Assembly: GCF_018130695.1 (NCBI RefSeq)
Contig: NZ_JAFCJX010000001.1
Location: forward strand, 248,001 to 312,000
Source: Bradyrhizobium jicamae
Lineage (GTDB): Bacteria; Pseudomonadota; Alphaproteobacteria; Rhizobiales; Xanthobacteraceae
DNA length: 64,000 nt
Direction: 5' to 3'
Under the pieces are notes generated by a model. That model was not told the origin of the DNA, did no database searches, and was given only the letters and a program-made list of their open reading frames with translations. Below are positions 26,201-36,513 of this stretch, in pieces. Within the stretch, counting starts at the first letter, position 1; every line of letters starts with the position of its first letter. The position numbers were made by a program, and so were the translations under genes.

Positions 26201-26901
26201 ACAATTTTGCGGCGCTGTCGAGCGAGCTGATCGAGGAGTTGAACGACCTGTTGAAGACCACTGAAGTCGCAGCCGCCGTCCGCGACGACGTCGATGAGCT
26301 CTCGGGGATGCTCAGGGACAATCTGCAGAAGGTGGTCCAGCACGGCAAGCGCGCCGATTCCATCGTCAAGAACATGCTGCTGCATTCGCGCGAAGGCTCG
26401 GGCGAGCACCGGCCGACCGACATCAACGCGCTGGTCGAGGAAAGCCTCAACCTCGCCTATCATGGCGCGCGGGCCGAACGGCCGAACTTCAACGCCACGC
26501 TCAAGCGCGATTTCGATCCCGCGGCCGGCATGATCGACGTGTTCCCGCAGGAGATCACCCGCGTGATCCTCAATCTGGTCACCAACGGCTTCTATGCCAT
26601 GACCAAGCGCCGCGAAACTGATGGTGCGGACGGCTTCGATCCGGTGCTGCTCGCGACGACCCGCGATCTCGGCGATGGCGTCGAGATCCGGATCCGCGAC
26701 AATGGCACCGGCATTCCGCCCGAGGTGAGGGAGAAGATGTTCAATCCGTTTTTCACGACCAAGCCGGCCGGCGAAGGCACCGGGCTTGGCCTGTCGATGA
26801 GCCACGACATCATCGTGAAACAGCACAATGGCACGATTGACGTCGCGACCGAGCCCGGGCAATTCACCGAATTCCGCATTGTCCTGCCGCGGACCAAGTA
26901 A
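23263..26901 (+). CDS. Histidine kinase with five tandem GAF domains
   Basis: A 1212-residue soluble sensor kinase with no membrane segment. After a short coiled coil (residues about 10-60) come five GAF domains at roughly 65-220, 235-390, 410-567, 590-745 and 765-920. Each ends in the same helix, FADQAVIAIEN or a close variant, at 213, 382, 560, 736 and 914. The linkers also repeat (ERQTATADILKV-like). A DHp domain follows with phospho-acceptor His970 in GIAHEIKNPLNF. The ATPase domain has N-box Asn1108 (LVTNGFYAM), DNGTGIP at 1146 and GEGTGLGLS near 1170. GAF domains commonly bind cyclic nucleotides, haem, bilins or other small ligands; none of the five shows an obvious bilin Cys. It is followed by a receiver protein and a receiver-cyclase, its probable phosphorylation targets. 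Confidence 0.95.
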   Translation: MATPPEDVPDGLRHMIDELETAITHVESRIESSLAERDAATARLAELERENARLRMEARDLLERQTATADILKVIAASPSDARPVFEAIASSAKRLLGGFSATVLRFIGDELHLVAFTPTTPEADEGLQASFPRQIADFPTFALVRDGETVQFPDSEAASVPELNRELARLRGFRSVLFTPLMNQGAPVGMISVTRAEPGAFAAHHVQLLQTFADQAVIAIENARQFNETREALERQTATADILKVMAASPSDVQPVFDAIAAQANRLIGGFSTAVLRYVDGSAHLAAFTPTEPAGDRALQAAFPVPFAQFPPYALVADGSAAQLPDTELEPAARDVARARGYRSMLFAPLMSAGQATGIIIVTRRATGHFGEHHVRLLQMFADQAVIAIENTRLFNEVRQRTVDLGESLQQQTAVGDVLKTISRSTFDLQPVLDTLVATAARLCDAEMAFIMRREGDEYRAGAAVGYTQAYIEFLRAHPLKVNRGTVTGRAVIEKRPVQIADVEADPEYTLRETTRLAGQHTALGVPLLRENEPIGTIVLARQRVEPFTPKQIDLVATFADQAVIAIENVRLFSEVQAKARDLSEALTHQTGSANILKVIASSPTDVEPVLRSIVESACELCEADDALVSLRDGDELVFNAQHGSIPVVWQRQPIDRDGAAGAAVLDRVPVHVHDLRSSEGDRFPRARAFSVTTNVRTVLCVPLLRESESIGVIVLRRTEVRPFTEKQIALLQTFADQAVIALGNVRMFEEVQAKTRDLTEALQQQTATADVLKVISRSAFDLQVVLDTLVESAARLCEADMAAITRKSGEAFYRAGSYGFPREFADYARSTPVKPERRTITGRTLLEGRIVHVHDVLADPEYDFEGQQLSGNPRTFLGVPLLREGTPIGALTLTRSVIRPFSDSQIELLSTFADQAVIAIENARLFDEVQQRTRELSKSLDDLRTAQDRLVQTEKLASLGQLTAGIAHEIKNPLNFVNNFAALSSELIEELNDLLKTTEVAAAVRDDVDELSGMLRDNLQKVVQHGKRADSIVKNMLLHSREGSGEHRPTDINALVEESLNLAYHGARAERPNFNATLKRDFDPAAGMIDVFPQEITRVILNLVTNGFYAMTKRRETDGADGFDPVLLATTRDLGDGVEIRIRDNGTGIPPEVREKMFNPFFTTKPAGEGTGLGLSMSHDIIVKQHNGTIDVATEPGQFTEFRIVLPRTK

Positions 26902-26913
26902 TTGAGGAACGAC

Positions 26914-27303
26914 GTGAGCATTCTGGTACTGGTCGTGGATGACGAACCCGACATCGAGGCACTGTTTCGCCAGCAATTCCGCAAGGATTTGCGCGCTCGG
27001 CGCTTCGTGCTGGAGTTCGCCCATTCGGCGGCGGAAGCGCTGGCGCGGATCACCGCGACGATCGAGCAGTCGCTGATCCTGATCCTGTCTGATATCAATA
27101 TGCCCGGCATGACCGGGCTCGACATGCTGCCGAAGGCGAAGGAAATCCGGCCCGAGGTACCCGTCATCATGATCACGGCCTATGGCGATGCCGAAACCAG
27201 CAAGACGGCGCTGGAACGCGGAGCCGAGCGTCTCTTGACCAAGCCGATCGATTTCGGCCAGCTTCGCCAGGAGATCGAGGCCAGACTGGAACAGGCCGCA
27301 TGA
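26914..27303 (+). CDS. Single-domain response regulator
   Basis: A CheY-like receiver of 129 residues with no output domain. The acidic pocket is VVDDEPD, the phospho-acceptor is Asp60 in ILSDINMPG, the switch Thr is in MITAYGD and the conserved Lys110 is in LTKPID. GTG 26914 is the likely start because GAGGAA lies just upstream; a TTG at 26902, immediately after the kinase stop, is an alternative. The next gene overlaps its end by four bases, so kinase, receiver and cyclase are co-translated. It may be a phosphate shuttle or sink between the kinase and the cyclase. Confidence 0.92.
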   Translation: MSILVLVVDDEPDIEALFRQQFRKDLRARRFVLEFAHSAAEALARITATIEQSLILILSDINMPGMTGLDMLPKAKEIRPEVPVIMITAYGDAETSKTALERGAERLLTKPIDFGQLRQEIEARLEQAA

Positions 27304-28550
27304 CCGCCACCATCCTCGTGGTCGACGACGAGCCGGACCTCGAGGCCCTGGTCCTGCAAAAATTCCGCAAACAGATCCGCGAAGGCACCATCAGCTTCGT
27401 GTTCGCACATGACGGCCTGGAAGCGCTGCAGTCGATCGAGCAGCATCCCCATGTCGATCTCCTGGTCGCCGACATCAACATGCCGCGCATGGATGGGCTC
27501 TCGCTGCTGGCCAGGCTGCAGGAACAGGAGGACAAGAAGTCGACCATCATCGTGTCCGCCTATGGCGACATGAGCAACATCCGGACCGCGATGAACCGGG
27601 GCGCGTTCGACTTCCTGACCAAGCCGATCGATTTCGCCGATCTCGAGACCACGATCCAGAAGACGCTGCGTCACATCGAGGAGCTGCGCGAGGCGCGGCG
27701 CCGCCAAGCGGAGGCCGAGCGCGCGCATGCATCGCTGTCACGGTATTTCTCGCCCGAGCTCGCCAAGCGCCTTGCCGCCGGCGACGAAGGCAACGACATG
27801 CAGGTGCGCTGGCGTGACATCGCCGTGATCTTCACCGACATCACCGGCTTCACGTCGCTGGTCGAGAGCGCCGATCCGGACGTGCTGGCGGAATTGCTGC
27901 ATGAGTATGTCGGCGGCCTGACCGACGTCGTCTTCGCCCACGAGGGGACCGTCGCCAAGGTGATCGGCGATGCCATCCAGGTGCTGTTCAATGCGCCGGG
28001 CGACCAGCCCGACTACGCCGATCGCGCGATTGCCTGCGCACAGGCGCTCGATCAATGGGCCGAGGCGTTCCGCGCGCGCTGGAAAACCAAAGGCGTCGAT
28101 TTCGGCGTCACCCGCATCGGCGTGCACGCCGGTCCCGCGCTGGTCGGCAATTTCGGCGGCGATCGCTTTTTCGACTACACCGCCTATGGCGATACCATCA
28201 ACACCGCCGCCCGGCTCGAAGCCGCCAACAAGGCGCTGGGCACGCGGATTTGCGTCAGCGATGCGGTCGCGCGTGCAGCGCAGGGGTTCACCGGACGGCC
28301 GGTCGGCGATCTCGTGCTGCGCGGGCGCAGCGAGCCCTTGCGCGCGCACGAGCCGCTATCGGCGGCGGAGTTCGACGCGCCGGCCAGAGAACTCTACACC
28401 ACGGCGTTTGCAAAATTGCAGTCGGATGCCGCCGCTGCCATGCCGAGCTTTGCGGCCCTGGTCGGCATGCATCCCGATGATCCCCTCGCCAGCTATCATT
28501 TGAAGCGGCTGCTGAACGGCGGCAAAGGGACAGAGATGAAGCTCGATTGA
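27300..28550 (+). CDS. Receiver-domain adenylate cyclase (class III)
   Basis: A 416-residue protein with an N-terminal receiver (VVDDEPD, Asp58 in VADINMPRMDG, Lys108 in LTKPID), a coiled-coil linker at about 118-145 (IEELREARRRQAEAERAHAS) and a class III cyclase domain. The metal-binding Asp180 (IFTDITGF) and Asp224 (KVIGDAIQVLF) are present, as are Lys220 and Asp298, which choose adenine, and the transition-state Asn301 and Arg305 (DTINTAARLE). The residues predict a catalytically competent homodimeric adenylate cyclase making cAMP. Phosphorylation by the upstream five-GAF kinase is expected to control it. The four-base overlap with the response regulator (ATGA) shows translational coupling. 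Confidence 0.94.
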   Translation: MTATILVVDDEPDLEALVLQKFRKQIREGTISFVFAHDGLEALQSIEQHPHVDLLVADINMPRMDGLSLLARLQEQEDKKSTIIVSAYGDMSNIRTAMNRGAFDFLTKPIDFADLETTIQKTLRHIEELREARRRQAEAERAHASLSRYFSPELAKRLAAGDEGNDMQVRWRDIAVIFTDITGFTSLVESADPDVLAELLHEYVGGLTDVVFAHEGTVAKVIGDAIQVLFNAPGDQPDYADRAIACAQALDQWAEAFRARWKTKGVDFGVTRIGVHAGPALVGNFGGDRFFDYTAYGDTINTAARLEAANKALGTRICVSDAVARAAQGFTGRPVGDLVLRGRSEPLRAHEPLSAAEFDAPARELYTTAFAKLQSDAAAAMPSFAALVGMHPDDPLASYHLKRLLNGGKGTEMKLD

Positions 28551-28595
28551 CGACAGCTGAGATTTTGGCCAACTCTCGCATGATCGGAGAAAGTG

Positions 28596-29810
28596 ATGCC
28601 GCGCATTGTGGTGCTGGGAGCAGGCTTTGCCGGGCTGTGGGCAGCCCTCGGTGCAGCGCGCAAGCGCGACGAGCTCGGCACACGGCCTAGTGATCTCGAG
28701 ATCCTGGTCGTCGACCGCAACGCCTATCACAACATCCGCGTCCGCAATTACGAGGTCGATCTCAGCGACGCCGCGCTGCCGCTGGCGGGCTTGCTCGATC
28801 CCGTCGGGGTGAAGCACATCGTGGCCGGCGTCGAGGCGATTGATCCGGCGAAGCGGCAGGTCACTGTGGCGACAGACGCTGGCCGCGAGACGCTCGGCTA
28901 CGATCGGCTGGTGCTGGCGCTCGGCAGCGAGTTGCCGCGTCCCGCAATATCAGGCCTCGCCGACCACGCCTACGATGTCGACACCTATGACGCGGCGCGC
29001 CGGCTCGACGATCATCTGGCGGCGCTCGGCCGGCAGCCATCGTCGGCGGCGCGCGCGACAGTCGTGGTGGTCGGCGCCGGTTTCACCGGCATCGAGGTCG
29101 CGACCGAAATGCCGGACAAGCTGGCGCGCGCCGGCATCACGGACGCGCGGCGTGTCATCCTGGTCGATCCCAATCCGGTCGTCGGCGCGACGTTCGGCGC
29201 GAATGGACGTCCCGTGATCAACGAGGCGCTGACAGCGCTCGGTGTCGAGACGCGGCTGGAGGTCAGGGTCACGTCGGTCGACGCCGATCGCGTCACGCTC
29301 AGCTCCGGCGAGATCATCCCGACCAAAACCCTGGTCTGGTGCGCCGGCCTGCGCGCGAGCCCGCTGGTGGCGACATTGCCGGTGGAGCGCGATGCGCTCG
29401 GCCGCCTGATGGTGGATGACTTCATGCGCGCAAAGGGACTCACCGGCATCTTCGCCGCCGGCGATGTCGCCGCGAGCCTGGTCGACGGCGAGCACACATC
29501 CGTCATGTCCTGCCAGTTCGCGCGGCCGATGGGGCGGTTCGCCGGACACAATGTGGTCGCCGACCTCTATGGCGAGCCGATGCTGCCGCTGCGCATCGAC
29601 TGGTACGTCACCGTGCTCGATCTCGGCCGCTGGGGCGCGCTCTACACCACCGGTTGGGACCGCGAGGTGCACACTTCAGGCGCTGCCGCGAAAGTGACAA
29701 AACAGACCATCAATCACCTGCGCATCTATCCGCCGCGCAATTCCGACCGCGCTGCGCTGCTCGACGCCGCCGCACCGACGATCCAGACGCCGCCACCGAC
29801 ACGCAAATAA
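28596..29810 (+). CDS. NDH-2-like FAD/NAD(P)-dependent oxidoreductase
   Basis: A pyridine-nucleotide-disulphide-type flavoprotein of 404 residues. It has the FAD-binding motif VLGAGFAGLWAALGA at the N-terminus, a second Rossmann motif VVVVGAGFTGIEVATEM for NAD(P)H near residue 160, and the FAD-contacting GIFAAGDVAAS near 290. The best fit is type II NADH:quinone oxidoreductase and its relatives. A C-terminal amphipathic anchor is not obvious, so membrane attachment is uncertain. ATG 28596 follows GGAG; the GTG at 28593 is directly before it. It begins about 45 bases after the cyclase gene on the same strand and may be in the same transcript. Confidence 0.85.
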   Translation: MPRIVVLGAGFAGLWAALGAARKRDELGTRPSDLEILVVDRNAYHNIRVRNYEVDLSDAALPLAGLLDPVGVKHIVAGVEAIDPAKRQVTVATDAGRETLGYDRLVLALGSELPRPAISGLADHAYDVDTYDAARRLDDHLAALGRQPSSAARATVVVVGAGFTGIEVATEMPDKLARAGITDARRVILVDPNPVVGATFGANGRPVINEALTALGVETRLEVRVTSVDADRVTLSSGEIIPTKTLVWCAGLRASPLVATLPVERDALGRLMVDDFMRAKGLTGIFAAGDVAASLVDGEHTSVMSCQFARPMGRFAGHNVVADLYGEPMLPLRIDWYVTVLDLGRWGALYTTGWDREVHTSGAAAKVTKQTINHLRIYPPRNSDRAALLDAAAPTIQTPPPTRK

Positions 29811-29827
29811 CCCGCATCATAGGCCTC

Positions 29828-30538
29828 ATGCCCCACATCACCATCATCGAAACCGGTCTCGTCAGCCCGAAATACCGCGCCGCGCACGGCTCCTATCCAG
29901 ACATGTTCGAACGGATGATCGGCTCTGCCGACAGCTCCGTCACGTTCGATACCGTCAACGTCAGCGGCGCGGCGCTGCCGGATGCAGACAGGTGCGAGGC
30001 GATCCTGATCACGGGCTCGGCCGCCGGCGTCTACGATCCCCTCGACTGGATCGCGCCGCTGGAGGAATTCGTCCGCAAGGCCCATGCTGCGAAGGCGCCG
30101 ATGGTCGGCGTCTGCTTCGGCCATCAGCTGATCGCGCAGGCGCTCGGCGGCATCGTGCGCAAGTCGGAGAAGGGCTGGGGCATCGGCCGGCACGTCTACG
30201 ACGTCGCCCCCGGCAACGGCCTTCTCGACGGCGCGAGAATCGCACTCGCCGCCTCGCACCAGGATCAGGTCATCACCCCGCCGCCGGGCGCGAGGACGAT
30301 CATGTCCTCGGATTTCGCCGAACATGCCGGGCTGCTCTACGCCGGCGGCACCACCTTCTCGGTGCAGCCGCACCCGGAATTCACCGTCGGCTATGCGCTG
30401 GCCTGCTGCGACGTGGCTGAGAGCAGAGGCAATGCGCCGGCAGGCCTGGTGGCATCGGCGCGGGAGTCGCTCACGCTGCCGCTTGAAAGCGACAAGCTTG
30501 GCCGCGCGATCACGCGTTTCCTGACACGGGCAAAATAG
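29828..30538 (+). CDS. Class I glutamine amidotransferase-like protein
   Basis: A 236-residue stand-alone GATase domain. The nucleophile Cys is in VGVCFGHQLIAQALGG and the His-Glu of the triad is in VQPHPEF. Stand-alone members of this family include GuaA-like proteins and gamma-glutamyl hydrolases such as PuuD-type enzymes; none can be preferred by eye. The ATG at 29828 lies 17 bases after the stop of the oxidoreductase gene, so the two are probably co-transcribed. Confidence 0.86.
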   Translation: MPHITIIETGLVSPKYRAAHGSYPDMFERMIGSADSSVTFDTVNVSGAALPDADRCEAILITGSAAGVYDPLDWIAPLEEFVRKAHAAKAPMVGVCFGHQLIAQALGGIVRKSEKGWGIGRHVYDVAPGNGLLDGARIALAASHQDQVITPPPGARTIMSSDFAEHAGLLYAGGTTFSVQPHPEFTVGYALACCDVAESRGNAPAGLVASARESLTLPLESDKLGRAITRFLTRAK

Positions 30539-30586
30539 AACGGACGGCGACCGCAGTCGCCGCCCCTTCGCTCTCGCGTATCGTCC

Positions 30587-31840
30587 CTACTGCGACAGCT
30601 TCACGAAGTTCGGAAACTTCATCTGCCCTTCCGCGATCGCCTTGGGCCAGACCACGACCTGCTTCTCGCCCTGCCACTGGAACACCAGGCCGGTCACGCT
30701 GCCGGGGCCGGACTTGATGCCGTGGGTGAACTCGTCGTTCTTGCCGTAGAACTGGATCTTGCCGATCGTGCCTTCGAAATCGGTCTTCTCCATCTCGGCG
30801 ACCATCTTGTCCGGATCGGTCGAGCCGGCGCGCTGGATCGCTTCCGCGATGATGTAGACCTCGTCATAGGCAGTGTAGCCGGTATAGGCCGGCGGGCTGC
30901 CGAACTTGGCCTTGAACGCCGCCGCGAACGGCTTCGTCTTCGCCGTCACGGCGACGTCGGGTGTTGCCACCGCCAGCGACGGCACGCCTTCGGCGGCGCC
31001 ATTGGTGTCCTTCCAGAAGGTCGGGCTCAGCGCCTGCGCGCTGATGCCGAACATGGGGATCGGTACCTGCTGGTTCTTCCACTGCACCGTCGGTTGCACG
31101 CCGACATGGGAGATGCCGGTCACAATCACGTCGGGCTTCTTGCTCTCCATGTTGTTGAAGATCGGCGTGAAGTCGGTGGTATCGGGCGAGAAGCGCACAT
31201 GCTCGACCACCTTCAAGCCCGCCTTGGGCAGGCAGGCCTCGTAGCCGATGTCGAGCGGCTTGGTCCAGGCGGCGTCCTCGCTCATGATCGCGACCGTCTT
31301 GAACTTGAGCTGATCGACCAGCAGATCCTTCGCGGCATCGCAGACCAGCTGCGCCTGGGCTGCCGACGTCAGATAGCCGTGGAAGGTGTACTTGTTCTTC
31401 TCATAGTCGTTGTGGATCGCCTTGGTGATCTCGTTCGAGGCTGCGCCCGGCGTGATCAGCGGCATCTTGAGCCGCGCCGCCCACGGCTCCAGCGCCAGCA
31501 CGACCTCGCTGATGTAGCTCGCGATCACGGCGGAGACCTTGTCCTCGCTCACCGCGCGCTGGAACGCGCGCACCGAATCGGCCGACGAGCTCTTGTTGTC
31601 GTAGGTGACGATCTCGATCTTGCGGCCCATGATGCCGCCCTTGGCGTTGATCTCGTCGGCGGCGATCTGCGCGCCGCCCGGCGTCGCCGCGCCCGCGATC
31701 GACTGCACCTCGGCGATCACGCCGATCTTGATCGGGTCCTTGGACTGCGCATAGGCAGGTGCTGCCAGGCACAGCGCGAGCGCCGAGGCCAGCGGCAGCA
31801 GGCGGCCCATCGCGGTCACAGCGTTTCGTCTTGGCATCAT
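30587..31840 (-). CDS. Liv-type ABC transporter substrate-binding protein (copy A)
   Basis: Periplasmic binding protein of 417 residues with a Sec signal (cleavage after APAYA) and the Peripla_BP_6 fold: IKIGVIAEVQSIAGAATPGG, then AADEINAKGGIMGRKIEIV and ITPGAASNE. It is the last gene of a leftward transporter set (binding protein B, LivH, LivM, fused LivGF, this protein). It is nearly the same protein as the one at 35260-36513 over long stretches (SADSVRAFQRAV, VIASYISEVVLALEPWA, KNKYTFHGYLTSAA). The ligand is unknown; the family takes branched-chain amino acids, amides, urea and aromatic acids. The ATG has GGGAGAAT just upstream. Confidence 0.93.
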   Translation of the reverse strand: MMPRRNAVTAMGRLLPLASALALCLAAPAYAQSKDPIKIGVIAEVQSIAGAATPGGAQIAADEINAKGGIMGRKIEIVTYDNKSSSADSVRAFQRAVSEDKVSAVIASYISEVVLALEPWAARLKMPLITPGAASNEITKAIHNDYEKNKYTFHGYLTSAAQAQLVCDAAKDLLVDQLKFKTVAIMSEDAAWTKPLDIGYEACLPKAGLKVVEHVRFSPDTTDFTPIFNNMESKKPDVIVTGISHVGVQPTVQWKNQQVPIPMFGISAQALSPTFWKDTNGAAEGVPSLAVATPDVAVTAKTKPFAAAFKAKFGSPPAYTGYTAYDEVYIIAEAIQRAGSTDPDKMVAEMEKTDFEGTIGKIQFYGKNDEFTHGIKSGPGSVTGLVFQWQGEKQVVVWPKAIAEGQMKFPNFVKLSQ

Positions 31841-31881
31841 ATTCTCCCTTTCTTTGCTTTGTTGTTTGAAGTCTCAGAGAA

Positions 31882-33362
<1,481 letters not shown>

Positions 33363-33363
<1 letters not shown>

Positions 33364-34289
33364 CAGGAGCGCGCCTCGCGTTGCAGGGCCGCTCCGAGGA
33401 AACCGCCGGGGAAGAACAGCACGACGAGCAATGCGACCGCCGAGACGATGAAGGTCGCAAGCTCACCGGTTGGGCGCAGGAATTCGCCGGCGACGATCAG
33501 GAAGATCGCGCCCAGCGCGGCGCCGAGCACGGTGCGCCGTCCGCCGAGCACGGCCGACACGATCACGTTCACGCCGACCGCGACGTCGACCACGGTGCCG
33601 ACCGAGGCGGTGCCGAAGTAGAAGACCAAAAGCGCCCCTGACAGCCCGGAGAAGAACGCGCTGACGATGAACGCGGCCAGCTTGTGCTTGACGATGTTGA
33701 AGCCGAGCGCGCCGGCTTGCACCGGGTCCTGACCGCTCGCCTGCAGCACGAGTCCAACAGGCGATTGCGACAGGCCGTAGAGGATCGCCGCGCTCACAGT
33801 CATGAAGCCGAGCGCGATCCAGTAGTTGGCGCCGGCATCGATCGTGATCACGTCGGGAATCGTCAGGCCGATCTCGCCGCCGGTGAGATCGGCGAACACC
33901 ACGATGAAGTTCTGCAGCATCAGCACCGCGACCAGCGTGGTCAGCCCGAAATACGGCCCCCTCACCCGCAGCGCCGGCAGCGCCAGCACGAAGCCCGCGA
34001 CCACCGAGGCCAGCGCGCCGAGCACGATGCAGAGATAGACCGACCAGCCGAACTGGTTGTTGAGGATGCCCGCGGTGTAGGCGCCGACGCCGATCAGGAA
34101 GGTCGGGCCGAAATTGACCTCGCCGGCGAAGCCGAACAGCAGGTCCCAGGCCATCGCGAACACGCCGAAATAGAACGCGACCGTCAGTAGCCCGAGGATG
34201 TAGCCGGAGACATAGAACGGCAGCGTCGCGGCGAACACGACGCAGGCGAGCGAGATGAAGAACAATCGTGATGTGAAGAAGCCGGCCAT
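33363..34289 (-). CDS. Liv-type ABC transporter permease (LivM-like)
   Basis: Integral membrane permease of 308 residues with about eight to ten helices and the LivM-family signature near AMAWDLLFGFAGEVNFGPTF, followed by LPALRVRGPYFGLTTL, the cytoplasmic coupling-helix region. It forms the translocation pore with the LivH-like protein encoded just upstream, whose stop is one base from this start. Its own stop overlaps the start of the fused ATPase gene. Confidence 0.95.
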
Positions 34290-34290
34290 G

Positions 34291-35166
34291 TCAGCGCCTC
34301 CCGAGCAGGCCTTGAGGCCGGATATACATGACGAAGACCAGCAGCAGCAGCGCCGGAATGGTGCGATAGGCCGGCGACACCAGGTAGGCCGTCAGCGTTT
34401 CGAGGTAACCGACGACGAAAGCCGCGATCAGCGAGCCGGAGACGCTGCCGAGACCGCCGAGCACCACGATCGAGAACGCGCTCGCGGTCAGCGGACCGAC
34501 GCTGTAGGAACTGACGCCGAGGAACATGCCGAGCAGCACGCCGGCGATGCCGGCGAGGATGCCGTAGATCCCCCACACCACGACATAGATCTGCGTCAGC
34601 TCGAGCCCGAGCAGCGTGACGCCGCGCGGGTTCATCGAGGCCGCCAGCACCGCCTTGCCGGTCCGCGTGCGGTTCACCAGAAGCCACAGCAGCCCGATCA
34701 CGAGGCAGCAGACGATCGCGGTGAAGATCTCGTTGCGCGGCGTGCGCACACCGAGGATTTCCACCACGCCCTCGACGATCGGCAGCACCGTCTTGGCGTT
34801 GTTGGTGAAGAAATAGGCGATCAGCTCCTGGATCATGATGCCCCACAGCAGCGTCCCGGTGAGGACGAAGATCTCCTTCTCCTCGTTCGGAATCCGCCGC
34901 GAGTTCTGGATCGGCTTGACCACTGCAAAGTAGGTCGCGAACGCCATGAGCAGCGCGACGACGACGCCGACGAGCGCACCGGAATAGGTGTCCATGTGGA
35001 GCACGCTGGCCGCGGCCCAGGCCGCCACCGCTGCCGCCACCATGATGGCGCCGTGGGAGAGATTGAGCACGCCGGAGACGCCGAAGATCAGCGTGAAGCC
35101 GGTGGCGCCGAGAGCATAGAGAGCACTGATGGCAAAGCCATCGATCAAGATCTGGAAAGGACGCAT
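34291..35166 (-). CDS. Liv-type ABC transporter permease (LivH-like)
   Basis: Permease of 291 residues from ATG 35166 (MRPFQILIDGFAISALYALG). It has the LivH pattern GATGFTLIFGVSGVLNLSHG and, near the C-terminus, VVLGGLGSVSGSLIAAFVVG. About eight membrane helices are visible. The open frame extends to 35253, but the extra 29 residues are polar and unlike the family. No strong ribosome site is seen before 35166. It lies between binding protein B (upstream) and LivM. Confidence 0.93.
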   Translation of the reverse strand: MRPFQILIDGFAISALYALGATGFTLIFGVSGVLNLSHGAIMVAAAVAAWAAASVLHMDTYSGALVGVVVALLMAFATYFAVVKPIQNSRRIPNEEKEIFVLTGTLLWGIMIQELIAYFFTNNAKTVLPIVEGVVEILGVRTPRNEIFTAIVCCLVIGLLWLLVNRTRTGKAVLAASMNPRGVTLLGLELTQIYVVVWGIYGILAGIAGVLLGMFLGVSSYSVGPLTASAFSIVVLGGLGSVSGSLIAAFVVGYLETLTAYLVSPAYRTIPALLLLVFVMYIRPQGLLGRR

Positions 35167-35259
35167 GGATGAGGAGCCGTTGACAGCCGGGCTGCCTGTT
35201 CTGGGGATGACGGAAGGCGACTGCTTCCGGGATAAGTCCCGGGAGCATGTCATCCCCTG

Positions 35260-36513
35260 CTAGTTGGTGGAGGCCTTGATGAAGCTCGGGAACTTGAGCT
35301 CGCTCTTCGCCACATCCTTCGGCCAGACGCTGACCTGCTTGCCGCTCTGCCACTGCAGCATCAGGCCCGTGATCAGGCCCTTGCCATATTTGATCGAGTG
35401 GGTGAACGGATCATCCTTGCCGTAGAACTGGACGCGGCCGATGGTGCCTTCCCAATCGGTCTTCTCAAGCGCCGCGACCAGCTTGTCGGCATCGGTCGAT
35501 CCGGCGCGCTTCACGGCGTCGGCGATGTAGTAGACCTCGTCATAGGCGGTGTAGCCCGCATAGGACGGATAATTGCCGTACTTCTTCCTGAAGTCGTCGG
35601 CGAACGGCACCGATTTCGGCGTCACCGCGACGTTCGGGCCGGAGACACCCTGGTAGAGCACACCTTCGGCGGCATCATTGGTGTCCTTGCCGAAGGTTTC
35701 GTTGGTCGCCTGCGAGGAAATGCCGAACATCGGGATCGGCACCTGCTGGTTCTTCCACTGCACCGTCGGCTGCACGCCGACATGCGAGATGCCAGTGATG
35801 ATCACGTCGGGCTTCGCACCCTCGATCTTGTTGAAGATCGGCGTGAAATCGGTGGTATCGGGCGAGAAGCGGATGTGGTCGACGACCTTCAGCCCGATCT
35901 TGGGCAGGCACTCCTCGTAGCCGACGTCGAGCGGCTTGGTCCAGGCGGCGTCCTCGCTCATGATGACCGCGGTCTTCATGTGCTTCTGGTCGACGAGGAG
36001 ATCCTTGGCGGCATCGCAGATCGACAGCGCGAGCGCCGCCGAGGTCAGGTAGCCATGGAAGGTGTACTTGTTCTTCTCATAGTCGGCGTGAACGCTTTTG
36101 CTGATCTCGTTCGAAGCGGCACCCGGTGTGACAAAGGGTGTCTTCAGCCGCGAGGCCCAGGGCTCCAGCGCCAGCACCACCTCGCTGATGTAGCTGGCGA
36201 TGACGACATTGACCTTGTCCTCGTTCACCGCGCGCTGGAATGCGCGCACCGAGTCGGCCGAGGAGGAATGATTGTCGTAGGAGACGATCTCGATCTTGCG
36301 GCCGTCGACGCCGCCCTTGGCATTGATCTCGTCGGCCGCCAGTTGGGCGGCCTGCGGGATCGATGCGCCTGCGATCGCCTGCGCTTCGGCGATCACGCCG
36401 ATCTTGATTGCATCTGCGGCCGACGCAGGGCCGGCCGTCGCCACCAATCCCAACGCAGCCACGCCGACGAATTGCTGCAACGCGAATGAACGCAACGGGG
36501 ATGTTTTTCTCAT
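35260..36513 (-). CDS. Liv-type ABC transporter substrate-binding protein (copy B)
   Basis: A 417-residue Peripla_BP_6 protein with a signal peptide ending near GPASA. It is the first gene of the transporter set and a close paralogue of copy A at 30587-31840. Differences cluster in the signal peptide and in short loops (GTDN- versus ND-type changes around residues 255-300), while the ligand-facing blocks VIAEAQAIAGASIP, ITPGAAS-like VTPGAASNE and TGISHVGVQPTVQWK are almost unchanged. The ATG follows AAGGAGTG seven bases upstream. Two binding proteins for one permease can widen substrate range or separate regulation. Confidence 0.94.
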   Translation of the reverse strand: MRKTSPLRSFALQQFVGVAALGLVATAGPASAADAIKIGVIAEAQAIAGASIPQAAQLAADEINAKGGVDGRKIEIVSYDNHSSSADSVRAFQRAVNEDKVNVVIASYISEVVLALEPWASRLKTPFVTPGAASNEISKSVHADYEKNKYTFHGYLTSAALALSICDAAKDLLVDQKHMKTAVIMSEDAAWTKPLDVGYEECLPKIGLKVVDHIRFSPDTTDFTPIFNKIEGAKPDVIITGISHVGVQPTVQWKNQQVPIPMFGISSQATNETFGKDTNDAAEGVLYQGVSGPNVAVTPKSVPFADDFRKKYGNYPSYAGYTAYDEVYYIADAVKRAGSTDADKLVAALEKTDWEGTIGRVQFYGKDDPFTHSIKYGKGLITGLMLQWQSGKQVSVWPKDVAKSELKFPSFIKASTN

